Notes: generated by a model not told the origin, from the letters alone. A stretch of DNA of 64,000 nt from Pirellulimonas nuda (GCF_007750855.1 NZ_CP036291.1:2108001-2172000), one strand, 5' to 3'. Positions 46,826 through 56,880 are shown, counted from the stretch's first letter. A program made the numbers and translations.

Positions 46826-49571
46826 TCGGATCATCGGCGAATACTTCGCAGAGCCCGAGCACAGCTTCTGGCAGTGGCGGGACAACGGCCGGACGATTGC
46901 TTGGCGCGACGGCAAAACGATCGCCTTTGCCGAAGAGCTGAGCGCGGCGCTGGAGCGCCTGGCGCCGAGCGGGTTGCCTAAGTTCGGATCGCTGCTGCTG
47001 CTATTCGCCGCGACGCGCGATGCCTGGGGCGTCGATGGGAGCGAAGCGGGTCAATTGATCGGGATGCTTCGACTCTACTGTGCGGACAAGGGCAAAGACA
47101 TCGAAGTGTTCGCCCACCGGCAGCTCAACCACGTGCTTGCCGGACTGCACCACTTGCGGAGGCTTGAGCCGGCGCTGCGGACTCCGCTCGAAGCCAAGCT
47201 CGCTCTTGCCGAGCTCGTTTTCGAGGATAGTCGGAGCGAGTGCCCGAAGGAGTACGCCCCGAGAATCGCCGACGCGCTTCGTCCGGGGCTGATGGGGCTC
47301 ATTGAATCGGCGACGTGGGGGAAGCCCTGCGGCGCCGGGCCGCAGTGGCTGCTGGTTGTGCTGGACCAACTCGAGGCGGGCCTGGAGCGGGTCCACCCCG
47401 ACGCGGTCCGGCTGCGGATGAAGACCGGCCTGCTGGCCCTGCCGGGCCCCATCCCCGGCGAGCTGGCGCCCGAGACCCTTACTCCAAGCCGGACTCCGCG
47501 CGAGTTCATCGAGCAGCTCTTGGACTCCCCGGAGCACGGCGGCATCGCACGGGCCGCCAAGCAGTTGATCGCCGGCACGACCCTCCCGCGCCGGCTCTCC
47601 TCGCCCCAGCAGCAAGAGACGGGGGGGTTCTCCGACATCGCCAACCGAGGCACGCCCGATCGGTTGCTGCTGAGCGAGTTGGCCCAAGACGGGCTGACCC
47701 TGGCGGTGCGCGTGGCGATGAACGAAGCGATGTACTTGCACCGGGAGGTCCCCCCCGACACGCCGCGCGTGCAGCGGGCGATCTTGGTGGACTCGGGCGT
47801 TCGGGCTTGGGGGACGCCGCGCGTGATGATCGCGGCGGCGGCGCTGGCGCTGCTGGCGACCGCCGCGCGGGGGGCGACCCACTCCGTATGGCGGGGCCGG
47901 GGCGCAGGGTTGCAGGAGGTTGATCTCACAACCGAGACGGGCCTGACCGATCATCTCGCGGTCGTGGAGGCCGATCCCCACCTTGCCGAGGCGCTGCCGG
48001 CTTTCTTGCAGCGGATCCAAGAAGCGGGCGCCGCGACCGAGGCGATCGTGCTGATCCCCGAGGAAGCGCTCGCCGACCCCGTTTTCGAACGGGCATTGCG
48101 AGACGTGAAGCTCGAGCGGCTGTACGTAGCGACGGTGAACCGGGACGGAGAGTACCGGCTAACCGAGCGCTGGCCGCGGGGGGAGAAGTTGATCCGCCGC
48201 GCGAAGATCGACCTCGACGCGCTCTGGGCAAGCGTTGGCCCGAAGCCGCTGGGGATCGACGATGCTGAGCTGCCGGCCGTGCTGCGCACAAAGAAGCTTC
48301 CTTTCCGTTTGCCGGCGCCGGTCGACCCCCAGCGGTCTTGGTCGGTCGATCGCTGGGGCGCGCTCTCGATCAGCGGGGACGGCCGACTGCTGCGTTGGAC
48401 CGAACCAACCAAGGGCGCCGACGAGCTCGCCGACAACCTGGGCAAGGGGAAGCTGTGGTGGGGGGCTGCCGAGTGCGTGCAGGGGAAGACGAGCTTTATC
48501 TACGGGCTCCAGGAGCGGCCGCGGTTCTATCGGCTCGATATTGCTCAAAGGACGCTGCGAGCCTCGGGGCTTCAGTGCGCCAAGATGCAGGGGGTCGCCT
48601 ATCACAACGGGATGCTTTTCTGCGTTGGCCGAGGGGTATTGGGGCTGCTGCACCCCGAGACGGGCGAACTAGTGCGAGAGGTCGCGGTCCCAAGAGGGCT
48701 GCGGTGGAAGTCGGGCCGGTTCTTCATCGACGGCCCGAAGCAGTGGCACGCGCTCTCGAGCAACGGCGAGAACGCAACCTTGGATCCGCTGCCGCATTCG
48801 GGCTCGTCTGAGGACCCATGGGTCCACATTTGGGACGGTGTCGGTATGGAGGGGCCGGTCGCCTTAACTAGGCAGGGCGCCATTTCAGTCATCGCCCAGC
48901 CGGGCAAAACGATCCTGCGCTTCCCTGAGAAGATCGACCAGTGCCACGTCAACTGGGTCTCGCCGGACGGCCTGTGCGCGAGTGTTACGGCCATCGGCAG
49001 GCGGGGGGAGACGGTCGCGCTGCAGTACCGGCTCGGCCCCGACGCGCAGGTGGATAGGCACTACGGCGACGCGCTGGACGGACGCGTGGCGGCGCTTGTA
49101 AGGCAGACGCCGATCCGCAAGCGGTTCGCAGCGATCGGGCTGTCGGAGTCGGGTCGGCTGGCATTGCGGACCGCCAAGGGGGTGCTGGCGGTCGACTACC
49201 AAGGGACGATGGCCGTCCTTTGTCCGCTGCCGGGTAGAGCGATCCTCAACCGCGAGCGTCCCTTCGAGACGTCCGCCAACGGCCGTCGCGGGTCGCTTCA
49301 GTTCGCCACGGCCGTCTGGGGCGACAGTTGCCGCGCCGAGCTCGACCGGCGGGGCCTGCTGCACCTGATCCACCACGATCCCAGCGTCCCCGAGGTCTCG
49401 TTGGTGCTGGCCGAGGGCGAGCTTACTGGCGCCTGCAGCAATGGCCAGAAGTTTGGCCGTGAGTACTTCCTGCGCGACGACGAAGGCTATCTGCAGAGAG
49501 CGGCACAGCGGCGCGAACTGTGCGAGGAAACAGTGGGCCGGTTTGTGGAGGCGATCCGTGCCGCAGATTGA
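46812..49571 (+). CDS. vWA-like / beta-propeller protein of a MoxR-bpX system
   Basis: This 919-residue protein has a helical N-terminal third. Near residues 323-335 is a vWA-like strand and loop (RAILVDSGVRAWG) followed by alternating strands and helices up to about residue 450. The metal-site pattern is degenerate (DSG in place of DxSxS). From about residue 490 on, repeated four-stranded units (RWGALSISGDGRLLRWT, and RRGLLHLIHHDPSVPEVSL later) suggest a beta-propeller. This fits the vWA plus bpX fusion expected to be handled by MoxR. It overlaps genes on both sides. Confidence 0.65.
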   Translation: MAALDRIIGEYFAEPEHSFWQWRDNGRTIAWRDGKTIAFAEELSAALERLAPSGLPKFGSLLLLFAATRDAWGVDGSEAGQLIGMLRLYCADKGKDIEVFAHRQLNHVLAGLHHLRRLEPALRTPLEAKLALAELVFEDSRSECPKEYAPRIADALRPGLMGLIESATWGKPCGAGPQWLLVVLDQLEAGLERVHPDAVRLRMKTGLLALPGPIPGELAPETLTPSRTPREFIEQLLDSPEHGGIARAAKQLIAGTTLPRRLSSPQQQETGGFSDIANRGTPDRLLLSELAQDGLTLAVRVAMNEAMYLHREVPPDTPRVQRAILVDSGVRAWGTPRVMIAAAALALLATAARGATHSVWRGRGAGLQEVDLTTETGLTDHLAVVEADPHLAEALPAFLQRIQEAGAATEAIVLIPEEALADPVFERALRDVKLERLYVATVNRDGEYRLTERWPRGEKLIRRAKIDLDALWASVGPKPLGIDDAELPAVLRTKKLPFRLPAPVDPQRSWSVDRWGALSISGDGRLLRWTEPTKGADELADNLGKGKLWWGAAECVQGKTSFIYGLQERPRFYRLDIAQRTLRASGLQCAKMQGVAYHNGMLFCVGRGVLGLLHPETGELVREVAVPRGLRWKSGRFFIDGPKQWHALSSNGENATLDPLPHSGSSEDPWVHIWDGVGMEGPVALTRQGAISVIAQPGKTILRFPEKIDQCHVNWVSPDGLCASVTAIGRRGETVALQYRLGPDAQVDRHYGDALDGRVAALVRQTPIRKRFAAIGLSESGRLALRTAKGVLAVDYQGTMAVLCPLPGRAILNRERPFETSANGRRGSLQFATAVWGDSCRAELDRRGLLHLIHHDPSVPEVSLVLAEGELTGACSNGQKFGREYFLRDDEGYLQRAAQRRELCEETVGRFVEAIRAAD

Positions 49572-52362
49572 GCTTGCTATCCGTCCCCGCGCAGCGGGGC
49601 GCTTGGACACGGCCGCCTGGTTTATCCCCGGGGCGTCGCCACAGCAGTGGATCGAAGAGATCGCTTCCTGGCGGACGGATCAGCGCTCGCTCCGAATTAT
49701 AGCGATCCGGGAGCAGGACAGTCTGCTTCTCGCGGGCGCTCTGGCGATCCCCAGCGACTCCGACTGCCGCCCGAGCGGCCGCTGCGTTGCTTATGGCCGG
49801 CTCGGCGAGAATCTCTATCTGCCGACCGACGCCGAACTGCGGCCGGCCGTCCCGCTGGCCGATGTGGCCGGGCTATTCGCGGAAGACTACCTCTATGTAT
49901 GGACGCCGGGACGCGGGCTCACCGCGGCCGGGCCGCTCGAGGTCTTCTCGTTGGGCGCCCTGGTCCGGCCGCCGGCGCCTACCGGCGATGCCTGGGAGTC
50001 GGCCGTTCCCGGGGTCGGGTTCCCGTCGATGATTGTCGCGATCTTGCCGCACCAGACCCCGACGGCGGACGGATTGCTCGACGACGCACGCGACGGCATT
50101 GGCGACCACGGCGACGACTTGGCCAGGCTCCCCAAGTCCCCGGACGAGTCGCTGTTGGGCGCCTCCGGCGCGGCGATCGGCGCAGCGCTCTCCGCGGCCG
50201 CCAAGGCCCTGCGGGGGATGACGGGCCTAGTTCGCCCGGCGGGCAGCGAACGCCACTCCGGTGACCAGACGCCCGCACGATCCGGCGCGGGCTCGAGGGG
50301 TACGGGGGGAGCGCTGGACCGCTGGCTCACTCAGCTCCGGAAATCGCTCCAAGCGGCCCGCAACAAGGAGGTCGCCCGCCTGCTGGGGTTATTGGAGAAC
50401 GACCCCGACCAGGGCTTAAAGTACGCCCTACCCATCGACGGCAGCGGTGGTGCGCACCGTGGGCGGTCGCTGCCAGGCGCCCGCCTAGGCATGCACAACA
50501 CCGACTTCAGCCTCGGGCGCATGCGTGGCGGCGGCGCCGCGGACGTCTGGGACCTCCCCTTCGACTACCAGCAACAACTCATCGCCAAGTACCGAGAACT
50601 CGCCGCCCGCGAGGCAAGGCTCGGCCGGTACCGGCGGGCCGCCTACATCTATGCCGAGCTGCTGGGGGACTACAACGCAGCGGCGTCTACCCTCGAACAA
50701 GGACGCTGCTTCCGCGAGGCGGCCGTTTTGTACCGCGACCGCTTGAAGAACGACCAGGCCGCCGCCGAGTGCCTAGAGCGAGGCGAGCTGTGGGCCGAGG
50801 CGATCGATGCGTACCGGGCGCTCGAGCAACACGAGAAGGTTGGCGACTTGTTCAGGCACATCCAGCAGAACGACGCGGCGAGCGATGCCTACCACGCCGC
50901 GGCCGACGCCCACCTGTTGCTGGACCAGCGGTTGGAGGCTGCGCGGATCTACGACGAGAAGCTCCGCGAGCCCGACCGGGCGATCGCAACGCTCGACGGC
51001 GGCTGGCCCGCCGGCCTCCAGGCCAAGACGTGCGTGCAGGCAGCGCTGGCCCTCCGTGGCCGCCTCGGCCGACACGATTCGGCCCGCGAGCGCATCACTG
51101 AGTTGGCGCGGTGCGCCCGGCAGCTAGCTCGCCACGCCGAGGTCGCTGGGCTCCTGGCCGACGTGTTCGAGCGGTACGCCGATCGGGGCGTCCGCGGCTA
51201 TGCGGCAGAAGTTTCAAGCCAGATCATCGCGAACCGCCTGCGTTTGGCGCCCCTCGCGGAGGTCGACTCGCTGCTGGCGACGCTCGCTCGACTCGTCCCG
51301 GGCGACCCGCTGCTGCCGCGCGACGGCCGGCAGTACGTGCAGAATCGCAAGCAGTACCGACCGGCCCCCCTAGCGCGTCAGGCCATCGTCACACCGACAA
51401 CGGCCGGGCGCATCGAACGCGTCCATCAGTTCGAACTAGGGTTGGGGGACGTCTGGAAGGCAGCAGCAGTGATCGGCGACTCAATCTTTGTCGCCGGTAT
51501 CGACCACGGCTTGGTCTTCGCACGATGCGACGGACGGGGCAACGTCGAGCGGCGTACCGACGCATGGTTGGAACGCCCGCTCCCCATGGACACCGAGCTT
51601 GTCATGCTTGGGGAAAAATCGCCCATCCATTTGCTGCCGATCGGCGCAGGGCCGCTGCCCATGAAGGAAGTCTTTGCCGGTTGCGACGCGGCGCCCTCCG
51701 ACTGTGTGTGGGCAGGGACGCCCAAGGGGCACGGCGTGGTGTGGGGCGCCGCGGTCGGCTCTCTGGGACAGATATGGTCGATCGAGGGACGCAATGAACC
51801 AGACGCGGTGCTGGTCTGTGTGAATGGGGAGGGAGCGGTGGTGGCGACGCGCTCGCTGCGCCTGCCCAGCGGCGTTGATTGGCAAGATGTTTCGATCCCG
51901 GTTCCGATCCACGCGACCAGCCTCCGGGTCTTCGTCGGAGTCGGCAATTCGCTAATCTACTTGCAAGGGGACGAAGCTAGAACGCTCGAGCGGTTCGAGC
52001 GCCGCATCGTCGGCCTCGCGGGGGGTGGCCCCTACGCGTCGCCGAACATCGCCGTTTCGCTCGATGCGGGCGCCGCGGTCGTGCGGCCTGGTTTTGGCGG
52101 TTCCGTGGTTCTTTGCGCCGAGTCGCTGCGCTCCCCGAAGCTCCTGATAAGCCAAGGAGGCTTCTTGGTAGCGGCCGACGACCAACGGATCGAGGCCTAC
52201 CAGCTCAACAACCGCGCCAAGGGCGCCGGCCGGGTCGCACTCCGCGGCGCAACCGTGCACGACGCCGGCCGGCCGATCGCGGTGCTGCCGGGCCGCCAGA
52301 CCGATGAGTTTGTCGTTGTGACCGGGGCGGGGTCGGTTTCGGTGTATCGACTGCTGATCTGA
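49558..52362 (+). CDS. Helical-repeat / beta-propeller protein of a MoxR-bpX system
   Basis: The start is a GTG at 49558 with GGAGG seven bases upstream; it overlaps the previous gene by 14 bases and gives 934 residues. The N-terminal region (PQIELAIRPRAAGRLDTAAW) is unlike the rest. Between residues 350 and 490 lie tandem helical hairpins of TPR/SHNi-like type (RRAAYIYAELLGDYNAAAS, then REAAVLYRDRLKNDQAAAECL). From about residue 620 a beta-propeller-like region follows to the end. Such repeat-plus-propeller proteins are proposed sensors in MoxR-vWA-bpX conflict systems. Target and effector are unknown. Confidence 0.65.
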   Translation: MPQIELAIRPRAAGRLDTAAWFIPGASPQQWIEEIASWRTDQRSLRIIAIREQDSLLLAGALAIPSDSDCRPSGRCVAYGRLGENLYLPTDAELRPAVPLADVAGLFAEDYLYVWTPGRGLTAAGPLEVFSLGALVRPPAPTGDAWESAVPGVGFPSMIVAILPHQTPTADGLLDDARDGIGDHGDDLARLPKSPDESLLGASGAAIGAALSAAAKALRGMTGLVRPAGSERHSGDQTPARSGAGSRGTGGALDRWLTQLRKSLQAARNKEVARLLGLLENDPDQGLKYALPIDGSGGAHRGRSLPGARLGMHNTDFSLGRMRGGGAADVWDLPFDYQQQLIAKYRELAAREARLGRYRRAAYIYAELLGDYNAAASTLEQGRCFREAAVLYRDRLKNDQAAAECLERGELWAEAIDAYRALEQHEKVGDLFRHIQQNDAASDAYHAAADAHLLLDQRLEAARIYDEKLREPDRAIATLDGGWPAGLQAKTCVQAALALRGRLGRHDSARERITELARCARQLARHAEVAGLLADVFERYADRGVRGYAAEVSSQIIANRLRLAPLAEVDSLLATLARLVPGDPLLPRDGRQYVQNRKQYRPAPLARQAIVTPTTAGRIERVHQFELGLGDVWKAAAVIGDSIFVAGIDHGLVFARCDGRGNVERRTDAWLERPLPMDTELVMLGEKSPIHLLPIGAGPLPMKEVFAGCDAAPSDCVWAGTPKGHGVVWGAAVGSLGQIWSIEGRNEPDAVLVCVNGEGAVVATRSLRLPSGVDWQDVSIPVPIHATSLRVFVGVGNSLIYLQGDEARTLERFERRIVGLAGGGPYASPNIAVSLDAGAAVVRPGFGGSVVLCAESLRSPKLLISQGGFLVAADDQRIEAYQLNNRAKGAGRVALRGATVHDAGRPIAVLPGRQTDEFVVVTGAGSVSVYRLLI

Positions 52363-52391
52363 GACGCGGCGCCAGCGTCTCCGACCGCGAG

Positions 52392-54119
52392 TCACGCGGC
52401 GGGCGCGCCGCGGGTCGCGGCTGCGGGCTTCGCGCGTGTGAACTGCACGATCAGCACCAGGGCGGCGTAGGCCGCTACGAAGCCCAGGCCGAGGTACCCT
52501 CCCTTGTCGACGATGGCGGAGACGCCGGCCGCGGTCGCGGCCGCCACGGCGAGCCCCATCAAGATATTCCAGACCCAGCGAGCGGCGCCTGTAGGCGTGT
52601 CGTCACCCAGCATGCTGCGGCGGTTCATCATGACGAAGAAGGTGACGTACGCGATCGGCAAAAGCATGGCGCCGTATACCCCGGCAACCACCGTCAACCA
52701 GGCGCGGGCGTCCCCCTCCCACAGCAACGGCCAGAAGATGCCGACGGAGGAGACCATGCACCCCAGGCGGAAGGTCCACCCCTGGATGGGACGGTCGAGG
52801 ATCTCGCACACCACGAACCCAGAGATCAGCATCATCAGAGAGATCGACGAGACGGTCATCGCCACCACGCCTGCCCCGAAAACGACGTTGGCCAGGAGCC
52901 TCCCCCCCGTGCCGCTGCCTGTTGTGAACAGCCGCTCCAGCGAGTTCGCCAGGTCGAACGTGTCGCGGCGCACCAGCGTGGCGGCCATCTGCTGTTCGCC
53001 CAGGCCGGGCGGGCCGTCGAACTTAAAGCGGCCCTCGGCCTCGGCGGCGTCGCGCGCCTCGAGCAGCCCCGCGTACGCCCCTTCAAACTTCGGCGGCGCC
53101 ACGACCTGACCCGCGGAGACGACAAACCCCGCCGGCATCCGGCCGTGAAACTGTTGAGCCGACGCGATTACGATGCAGCCCGTGGCCAACACGAACGGGA
53201 TGAACGTGCCGGTCGAAAGATCGAAGATGGTCAGCCCGCGGAACTCCCTGCCCCAGCCCCGGGTGAGCAATACGTAGGGGAGCAAGAACGTCATGTTGAT
53301 CCCCACCGCGGCGGCGCCCGCGGCGATCATCACGTCGCGTTGTTCGCTGACGATCAGCTCGCGCCAGTACTGCCTCGCCCCGGGGTCGGTCACTTGGTCG
53401 AGAAGCGGTTGCAGCGTGGCCACGGGCTCCCAGAAGTGGCTGAGGTTGGGGATCAGCCCCGCCGCGACGCCGCCCCAGTCGATCCCCCCCTCGAGCAGCG
53501 ACATCCGGAGCACGACGCCCATGAAGCAGACCACGATCAGGGCGACCACCACCTTCAGCACCAGGTCGTAGAGCTTGACCCCCCAATGCCCGCTGCCGTA
53601 ACTCCAGGTAACGACCGTGCACAGCACTAGCACAACGCCGGAGACCAACCACTTGCCTAGGTGACTCCCCTCTGGCCCGGGGGCGAGCAGGCCGTCGCCG
53701 AGGAAGACCTGCGGGAAGAAGTTCTGCTCGCACACCGCAAAGCACAACGAGTACTGCGGCAGCGACCAAACCATGTTGGCCATCAGCGTCGCCGCCAGCC
53801 ACGACCAGCCGAGCACCGGGTTGATGTGGTGATTGATCGCGCGGAACGGCCGCTCGCCGGTGGAGAGCGTCACGTAGGCGATGGCGCTCATCATCACCAC
53901 GCCGATCGCCATCGCGAACGGCTGGAGCCACAGCAGGCTCGTACCGGCCAAGATTCCGAGGAACAGGCTGCTGCCGAGCGACCCGCCCCCCAGCGTCAAT
54001 GCGCTCTGCAGCCAACCGGGGCCCGACATGCCGACGTACGCCCGTAGCACCGCCAACGGCCCCTGGCGATGAGCCGTTGCGAGCCATTGCCGTTCATCTT
54101 CCACGGACCTGCTTGCCAC
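52392..54119 (-). CDS. Nramp-like divalent metal cation transporter
   Basis: This 575-residue membrane protein has about 11-12 hydrophobic segments. The early segment SGPGWLQSALTLGGGSLGSSLFLG is the Nramp-like first helix, although the usual DPGN metal motif is replaced. Such divergent members are common in planctomycetes, often next to glycan catabolic genes, so the substrate may not be a metal. It converges with the bpX operon over a 29-bp gap and precedes the alginate genes on the opposite strand direction. Confidence 0.75.
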   Translation of the reverse strand: MASRSVEDERQWLATAHRQGPLAVLRAYVGMSGPGWLQSALTLGGGSLGSSLFLGILAGTSLLWLQPFAMAIGVVMMSAIAYVTLSTGERPFRAINHHINPVLGWSWLAATLMANMVWSLPQYSLCFAVCEQNFFPQVFLGDGLLAPGPEGSHLGKWLVSGVVLVLCTVVTWSYGSGHWGVKLYDLVLKVVVALIVVCFMGVVLRMSLLEGGIDWGGVAAGLIPNLSHFWEPVATLQPLLDQVTDPGARQYWRELIVSEQRDVMIAAGAAAVGINMTFLLPYVLLTRGWGREFRGLTIFDLSTGTFIPFVLATGCIVIASAQQFHGRMPAGFVVSAGQVVAPPKFEGAYAGLLEARDAAEAEGRFKFDGPPGLGEQQMAATLVRRDTFDLANSLERLFTTGSGTGGRLLANVVFGAGVVAMTVSSISLMMLISGFVVCEILDRPIQGWTFRLGCMVSSVGIFWPLLWEGDARAWLTVVAGVYGAMLLPIAYVTFFVMMNRRSMLGDDTPTGAARWVWNILMGLAVAAATAAGVSAIVDKGGYLGLGFVAAYAALVLIVQFTRAKPAAATRGAPAA

Positions 54120-54306
54120 AACGACAGCCTCTTAGATACGGAAGGTGCGCGACGCCACCGGCGCGCCGTGTCGCGCACGGCGAACGCGCCTGACGCAGCC
54201 GAGGTAAGAACTAGGACGAGAAGACGCAACGCCAGCAAGAACGCCAGGCCATACTCTCGAGACGCCCGGCGGCAGTCGTGCTTTTCCTGCCGCCGAGTTG
54301 ATCGGG
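54120..54306. other. Short gap between transporter and alginate lyase
   Basis: These 187 bp hold no gene. They lie between two minus-strand genes and may contain the promoter of the transporter. Confidence 0.4.
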
Positions 54307-55068
54307 TCAGTTCGCTAAGGCGGATTTCGACCTGACCCCGTTGGGTTCGTGCGTGACCTGAATCCGATAGATCTCGACCTCTCCATAGGATCCGCTCGAA
54401 TCTTCTTGGTCTCGATTGGACTGCGTGTAGCAGCCCGCCTTGAAGTAGCAGCCCTTCTTCAGCGCGGCCCAGTCCATCTGGAGCTCGCCGTTGTAGAACA
54501 CACGCACGCGGCCGCCGCCCGCCTCGATCCGGAGCTTGAAGCGATCGCCGAGTTGGTAGTCGGAGCGGACCTTCAGGTCGCTGTCTCCTTTCCGCTCGAT
54601 GAGCGTCTTCTCTCCCTCGATCCGCACCATGATCACGTCGTCGTCCTCGTCGTGGATCTGGGCGCACACCACGTGCGGCTTGGTGTCCGGCGTGTGCGTG
54701 ACCGCCAGGTCGAGTTCCATCACGTGCAACGAGCCGTCATCCGTCCCCCAGCCGATCTCGTCCTTTCCTCCTGGTTTCATCTCGCGTAGCTCTGACCGGG
54801 GGTACTTCGAGTTCACGGTGCCCGATCCGTCGCACGAGGCGCGAAACACCACCGCCTCGCCCGAGGGAGCAGTGAAAAAGCAGCTCTCGTCTTCGAACGT
54901 CGCGAGCTCGGGGTGCACAACCTCGTCTGGATTCCCCTTTCGCTCTGTGTCGTACGGGAGTGTCAGCTTCCAGCCGTTGAGGTCGAGCACGGCGGACGGG
55001 GGCGAGGCGGCCGGCGCTGCGTCGCCGACGGCGACGCCGACAACTGCGAGGAAGATTCGGGAGATCAT
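54307..55068 (-). CDS. PL7 alginate lyase
   Basis: This 253-residue polysaccharide lyase cleaves alginate by beta-elimination. All three PL7 motifs are present: RSELRE (91-96), QIH in CAQIHD (137-139) and YFKAGCYTQ (208-216). QIH rather than QVH is usually linked with activity on guluronate-containing blocks. The N terminus has a short signal-like segment (MISRIFLAVVGVAVGDAAPA), so the enzyme is probably exported. SDR and isomerase genes follow upstream on the same strand, in keeping with a catabolic set. Confidence 0.92.
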   Translation of the reverse strand: MISRIFLAVVGVAVGDAAPAASPPSAVLDLNGWKLTLPYDTERKGNPDEVVHPELATFEDESCFFTAPSGEAVVFRASCDGSGTVNSKYPRSELREMKPGGKDEIGWGTDDGSLHVMELDLAVTHTPDTKPHVVCAQIHDEDDDVIMVRIEGEKTLIERKGDSDLKVRSDYQLGDRFKLRIEAGGGRVRVFYNGELQMDWAALKKGCYFKAGCYTQSNRDQEDSSGSYGEVEIYRIQVTHEPNGVRSKSALAN

Positions 55069-55132
55069 CGTGTTTCTAGCAGTTCCTGGAGGGTTTCTGG
55101 CGCCTTCATGCCTGGGCGCACCGATCGCACGC

Positions 55133-55885
55133 TTACCTAACGATCTGCATCGTCATGCCGCCGTCGACGACAACCGTTTCGCCGGTCATGAACTCATTGG
55201 TCGCCAGCAGGTTGACCACCTGGGCCACGTCTTCGATCTTGCCCTCGCGGTGCAGGGGTATGCGGTTGGCTAGGTTGTGTTTCTGCTGCTCGGGGGTCAT
55301 CCGCTCGTGAAAGCGGGTGCGGATGATCCCGGGCGCGACACAGTTGACCCGGATGTTGTCGTCCGCGAGGTCGCGGGCGAGCATGCGTGTGAACTGCGCA
55401 ATCGCCCCTTTCACCGTGCCGTAGACGACCGCCCCGGGGCAGCCGCGGATGCCGGCTGACGACGAGACCAGCAGCACGGCGCCCTCCGGGTTACGCCGCA
55501 GGTGGGGCAGCCCAAAACGGCACAGGTGGTACGCGGCGTGGACGTGGACGTCGAACGCACGCATCCAGTCCTCCGGGGCGATCTCGTCGATCCGCCCAGG
55601 GGCGGGTCCGCCGGCGTTGTGAACCAGGACGTCGAGGCCCCCGAGCGCAGCGGCGCTCTGCTCGACCAGGGTCTCGATCTGGCTGGGGTCCTCCATGTCT
55701 GCCGCGATGAACCGACCGTAGCCGCCCATCGCCTCGATCTCACTAAGCACATCACGAGACGCGTCGTCCTCGCTCCTGCCATTGATCACCACGTTGGCGC
55801 CGTGTCGGGCAAAATCGAGGGCGATCGCCGCCCCGATACCTTTGGTGCCGCCGGTAATCAGCGCGCGCTTGTTCTTCAGTTCCAT
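55133..55885 (-). CDS. SDR-family oxidoreductase
   Basis: This 250-residue short-chain dehydrogenase has the NAD(P) motif TGGTKGIG (11-18), NAGG (90-93), the catalytic Ser around 141-143, and Tyr155/Lys159 in YGTVK. Next to an alginate lyase it may reduce the unsaturated monomer-derived DEH or a similar uronate product, but sequence alone does not show the substrate. The terminal VDGGMTMQIVR is usual for the family. No signal peptide, so cytoplasmic. Confidence 0.85.
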   Translation of the reverse strand: MELKNKRALITGGTKGIGAAIALDFARHGANVVINGRSEDDASRDVLSEIEAMGGYGRFIAADMEDPSQIETLVEQSAAALGGLDVLVHNAGGPAPGRIDEIAPEDWMRAFDVHVHAAYHLCRFGLPHLRRNPEGAVLLVSSSAGIRGCPGAVVYGTVKGAIAQFTRMLARDLADDNIRVNCVAPGIIRTRFHERMTPEQQKHNLANRIPLHREGKIEDVAQVVNLLATNEFMTGETVVVDGGMTMQIVR

Positions 55886-55950
55886 TGCTTGCCGCCGTGT
55901 GTCGAGTTTCTTGAAGTAGTCCGCGCGCTAAGTGCGCGACGACGTGTCAA

Positions 55951-56880
55951 CTAACGCTTCAACCACTTGGAAAGGACGCCGTAGTCGCGCTTCAACGCCG
56001 CCATGTTCTCTTGGGCGTCCCCCTCGCCCAAGTATTCCACGTGCAGGGACACGGGGCAGTCGATCCCCGAGTTCAAGTGCATTGTGAAGAACTCCGGGTC
56101 CACCCTCCCCTGCCCCAGCGGCACGTGCTTGGCCTTCTTGCCGTCCCAGACGAAATCCTTGGCGAACACCGCGCCGATGTGGGGCTTTATTACGTCGTAG
56201 TTTAAGGGCCAAGCCAATCCGGCCTCAACCGTGGCGTGGCGGATGTCGAACGCCGAGCCAACCTCGCTGGTGGGGATCCCTTCGAGCAGCATCCGCAGGT
56301 CCCAGATCGGAGCTCCGACAAAGTCGGCGCCCGAGTGGTTCTGGTAGACGGCGGCAAGGCCGAGTTCTCGGTTGAGGGCCGCCAGCTCCTTGAGGCGCGG
56401 TCGGATCTCGCTGAGCTGCTCCATTACCCCGCGCTTCGGGTCGTATCGATAGAAGCCCATGCGGTACTTCTTGATCCCGAGCGAGGCGCCCGTCCGCAGC
56501 ACCTTCTCGGTAAGCGGCTGATCGAGGCCCAGCACGTCGGTGCACATGATCGTGATGTCCATCCCCTGCTTCTTCACCGCCTCGAGCTGCTTGGGAAGGT
56601 CATCTTCGACGCGTTCCGGCTGGACGTGCCCGCCCTCGCGCACGGTAGACTCGATGCCGTCGAAGCCGATCTCGGCGATGCCGGCGGCCATGTCGTCGTA
56701 ACTGAGCGATTGCACGAACTTGATGAAAGCACAGACCGGCGGCCGCTTGGCCGAAACCGGCGCGGCGCCGACCAGCCTTCCGGACATCCCCACCGCGGCT
56801 GCTGCTGCCAGCGAACGGCCGAGGAATGCGCGACGGTCGAGGCCGTGGCCCAAGATTGAAAGATGCTTGATATCACTCAT
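55951..56880 (-). CDS. Exported sugar isomerase/epimerase-like TIM-barrel protein
   Basis: This 309-residue protein carries a Tat-like signal (DRRAFLGRSLAAAAAVG) and an AP-endonuclease-2-type TIM barrel: IAEIGFDGIESTVREGGHV, YQNHSGADFVGAPIWD, and metal-ligand positions near the C-terminal strands (HIGAVFAKDF, CPVSLHVEYLG). The family often isomerises or epimerises sugars. Its ATG overlaps the stop of the broken PEP-CTERM gene upstream. Substrate unknown. Confidence 0.8.
   Translation of the reverse strand: MSDIKHLSILGHGLDRRAFLGRSLAAAAAVGMSGRLVGAAPVSAKRPPVCAFIKFVQSLSYDDMAAGIAEIGFDGIESTVREGGHVQPERVEDDLPKQLEAVKKQGMDITIMCTDVLGLDQPLTEKVLRTGASLGIKKYRMGFYRYDPKRGVMEQLSEIRPRLKELAALNRELGLAAVYQNHSGADFVGAPIWDLRMLLEGIPTSEVGSAFDIRHATVEAGLAWPLNYDVIKPHIGAVFAKDFVWDGKKAKHVPLGQGRVDPEFFTMHLNSGIDCPVSLHVEYLGEGDAQENMAALKRDYGVLSKWLKR

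Noticed and set aside
44883..46862. A 659-residue minus-strand frame over the MoxR gene
   Set aside because: Antisense to an ATPase with intact Walker motifs.
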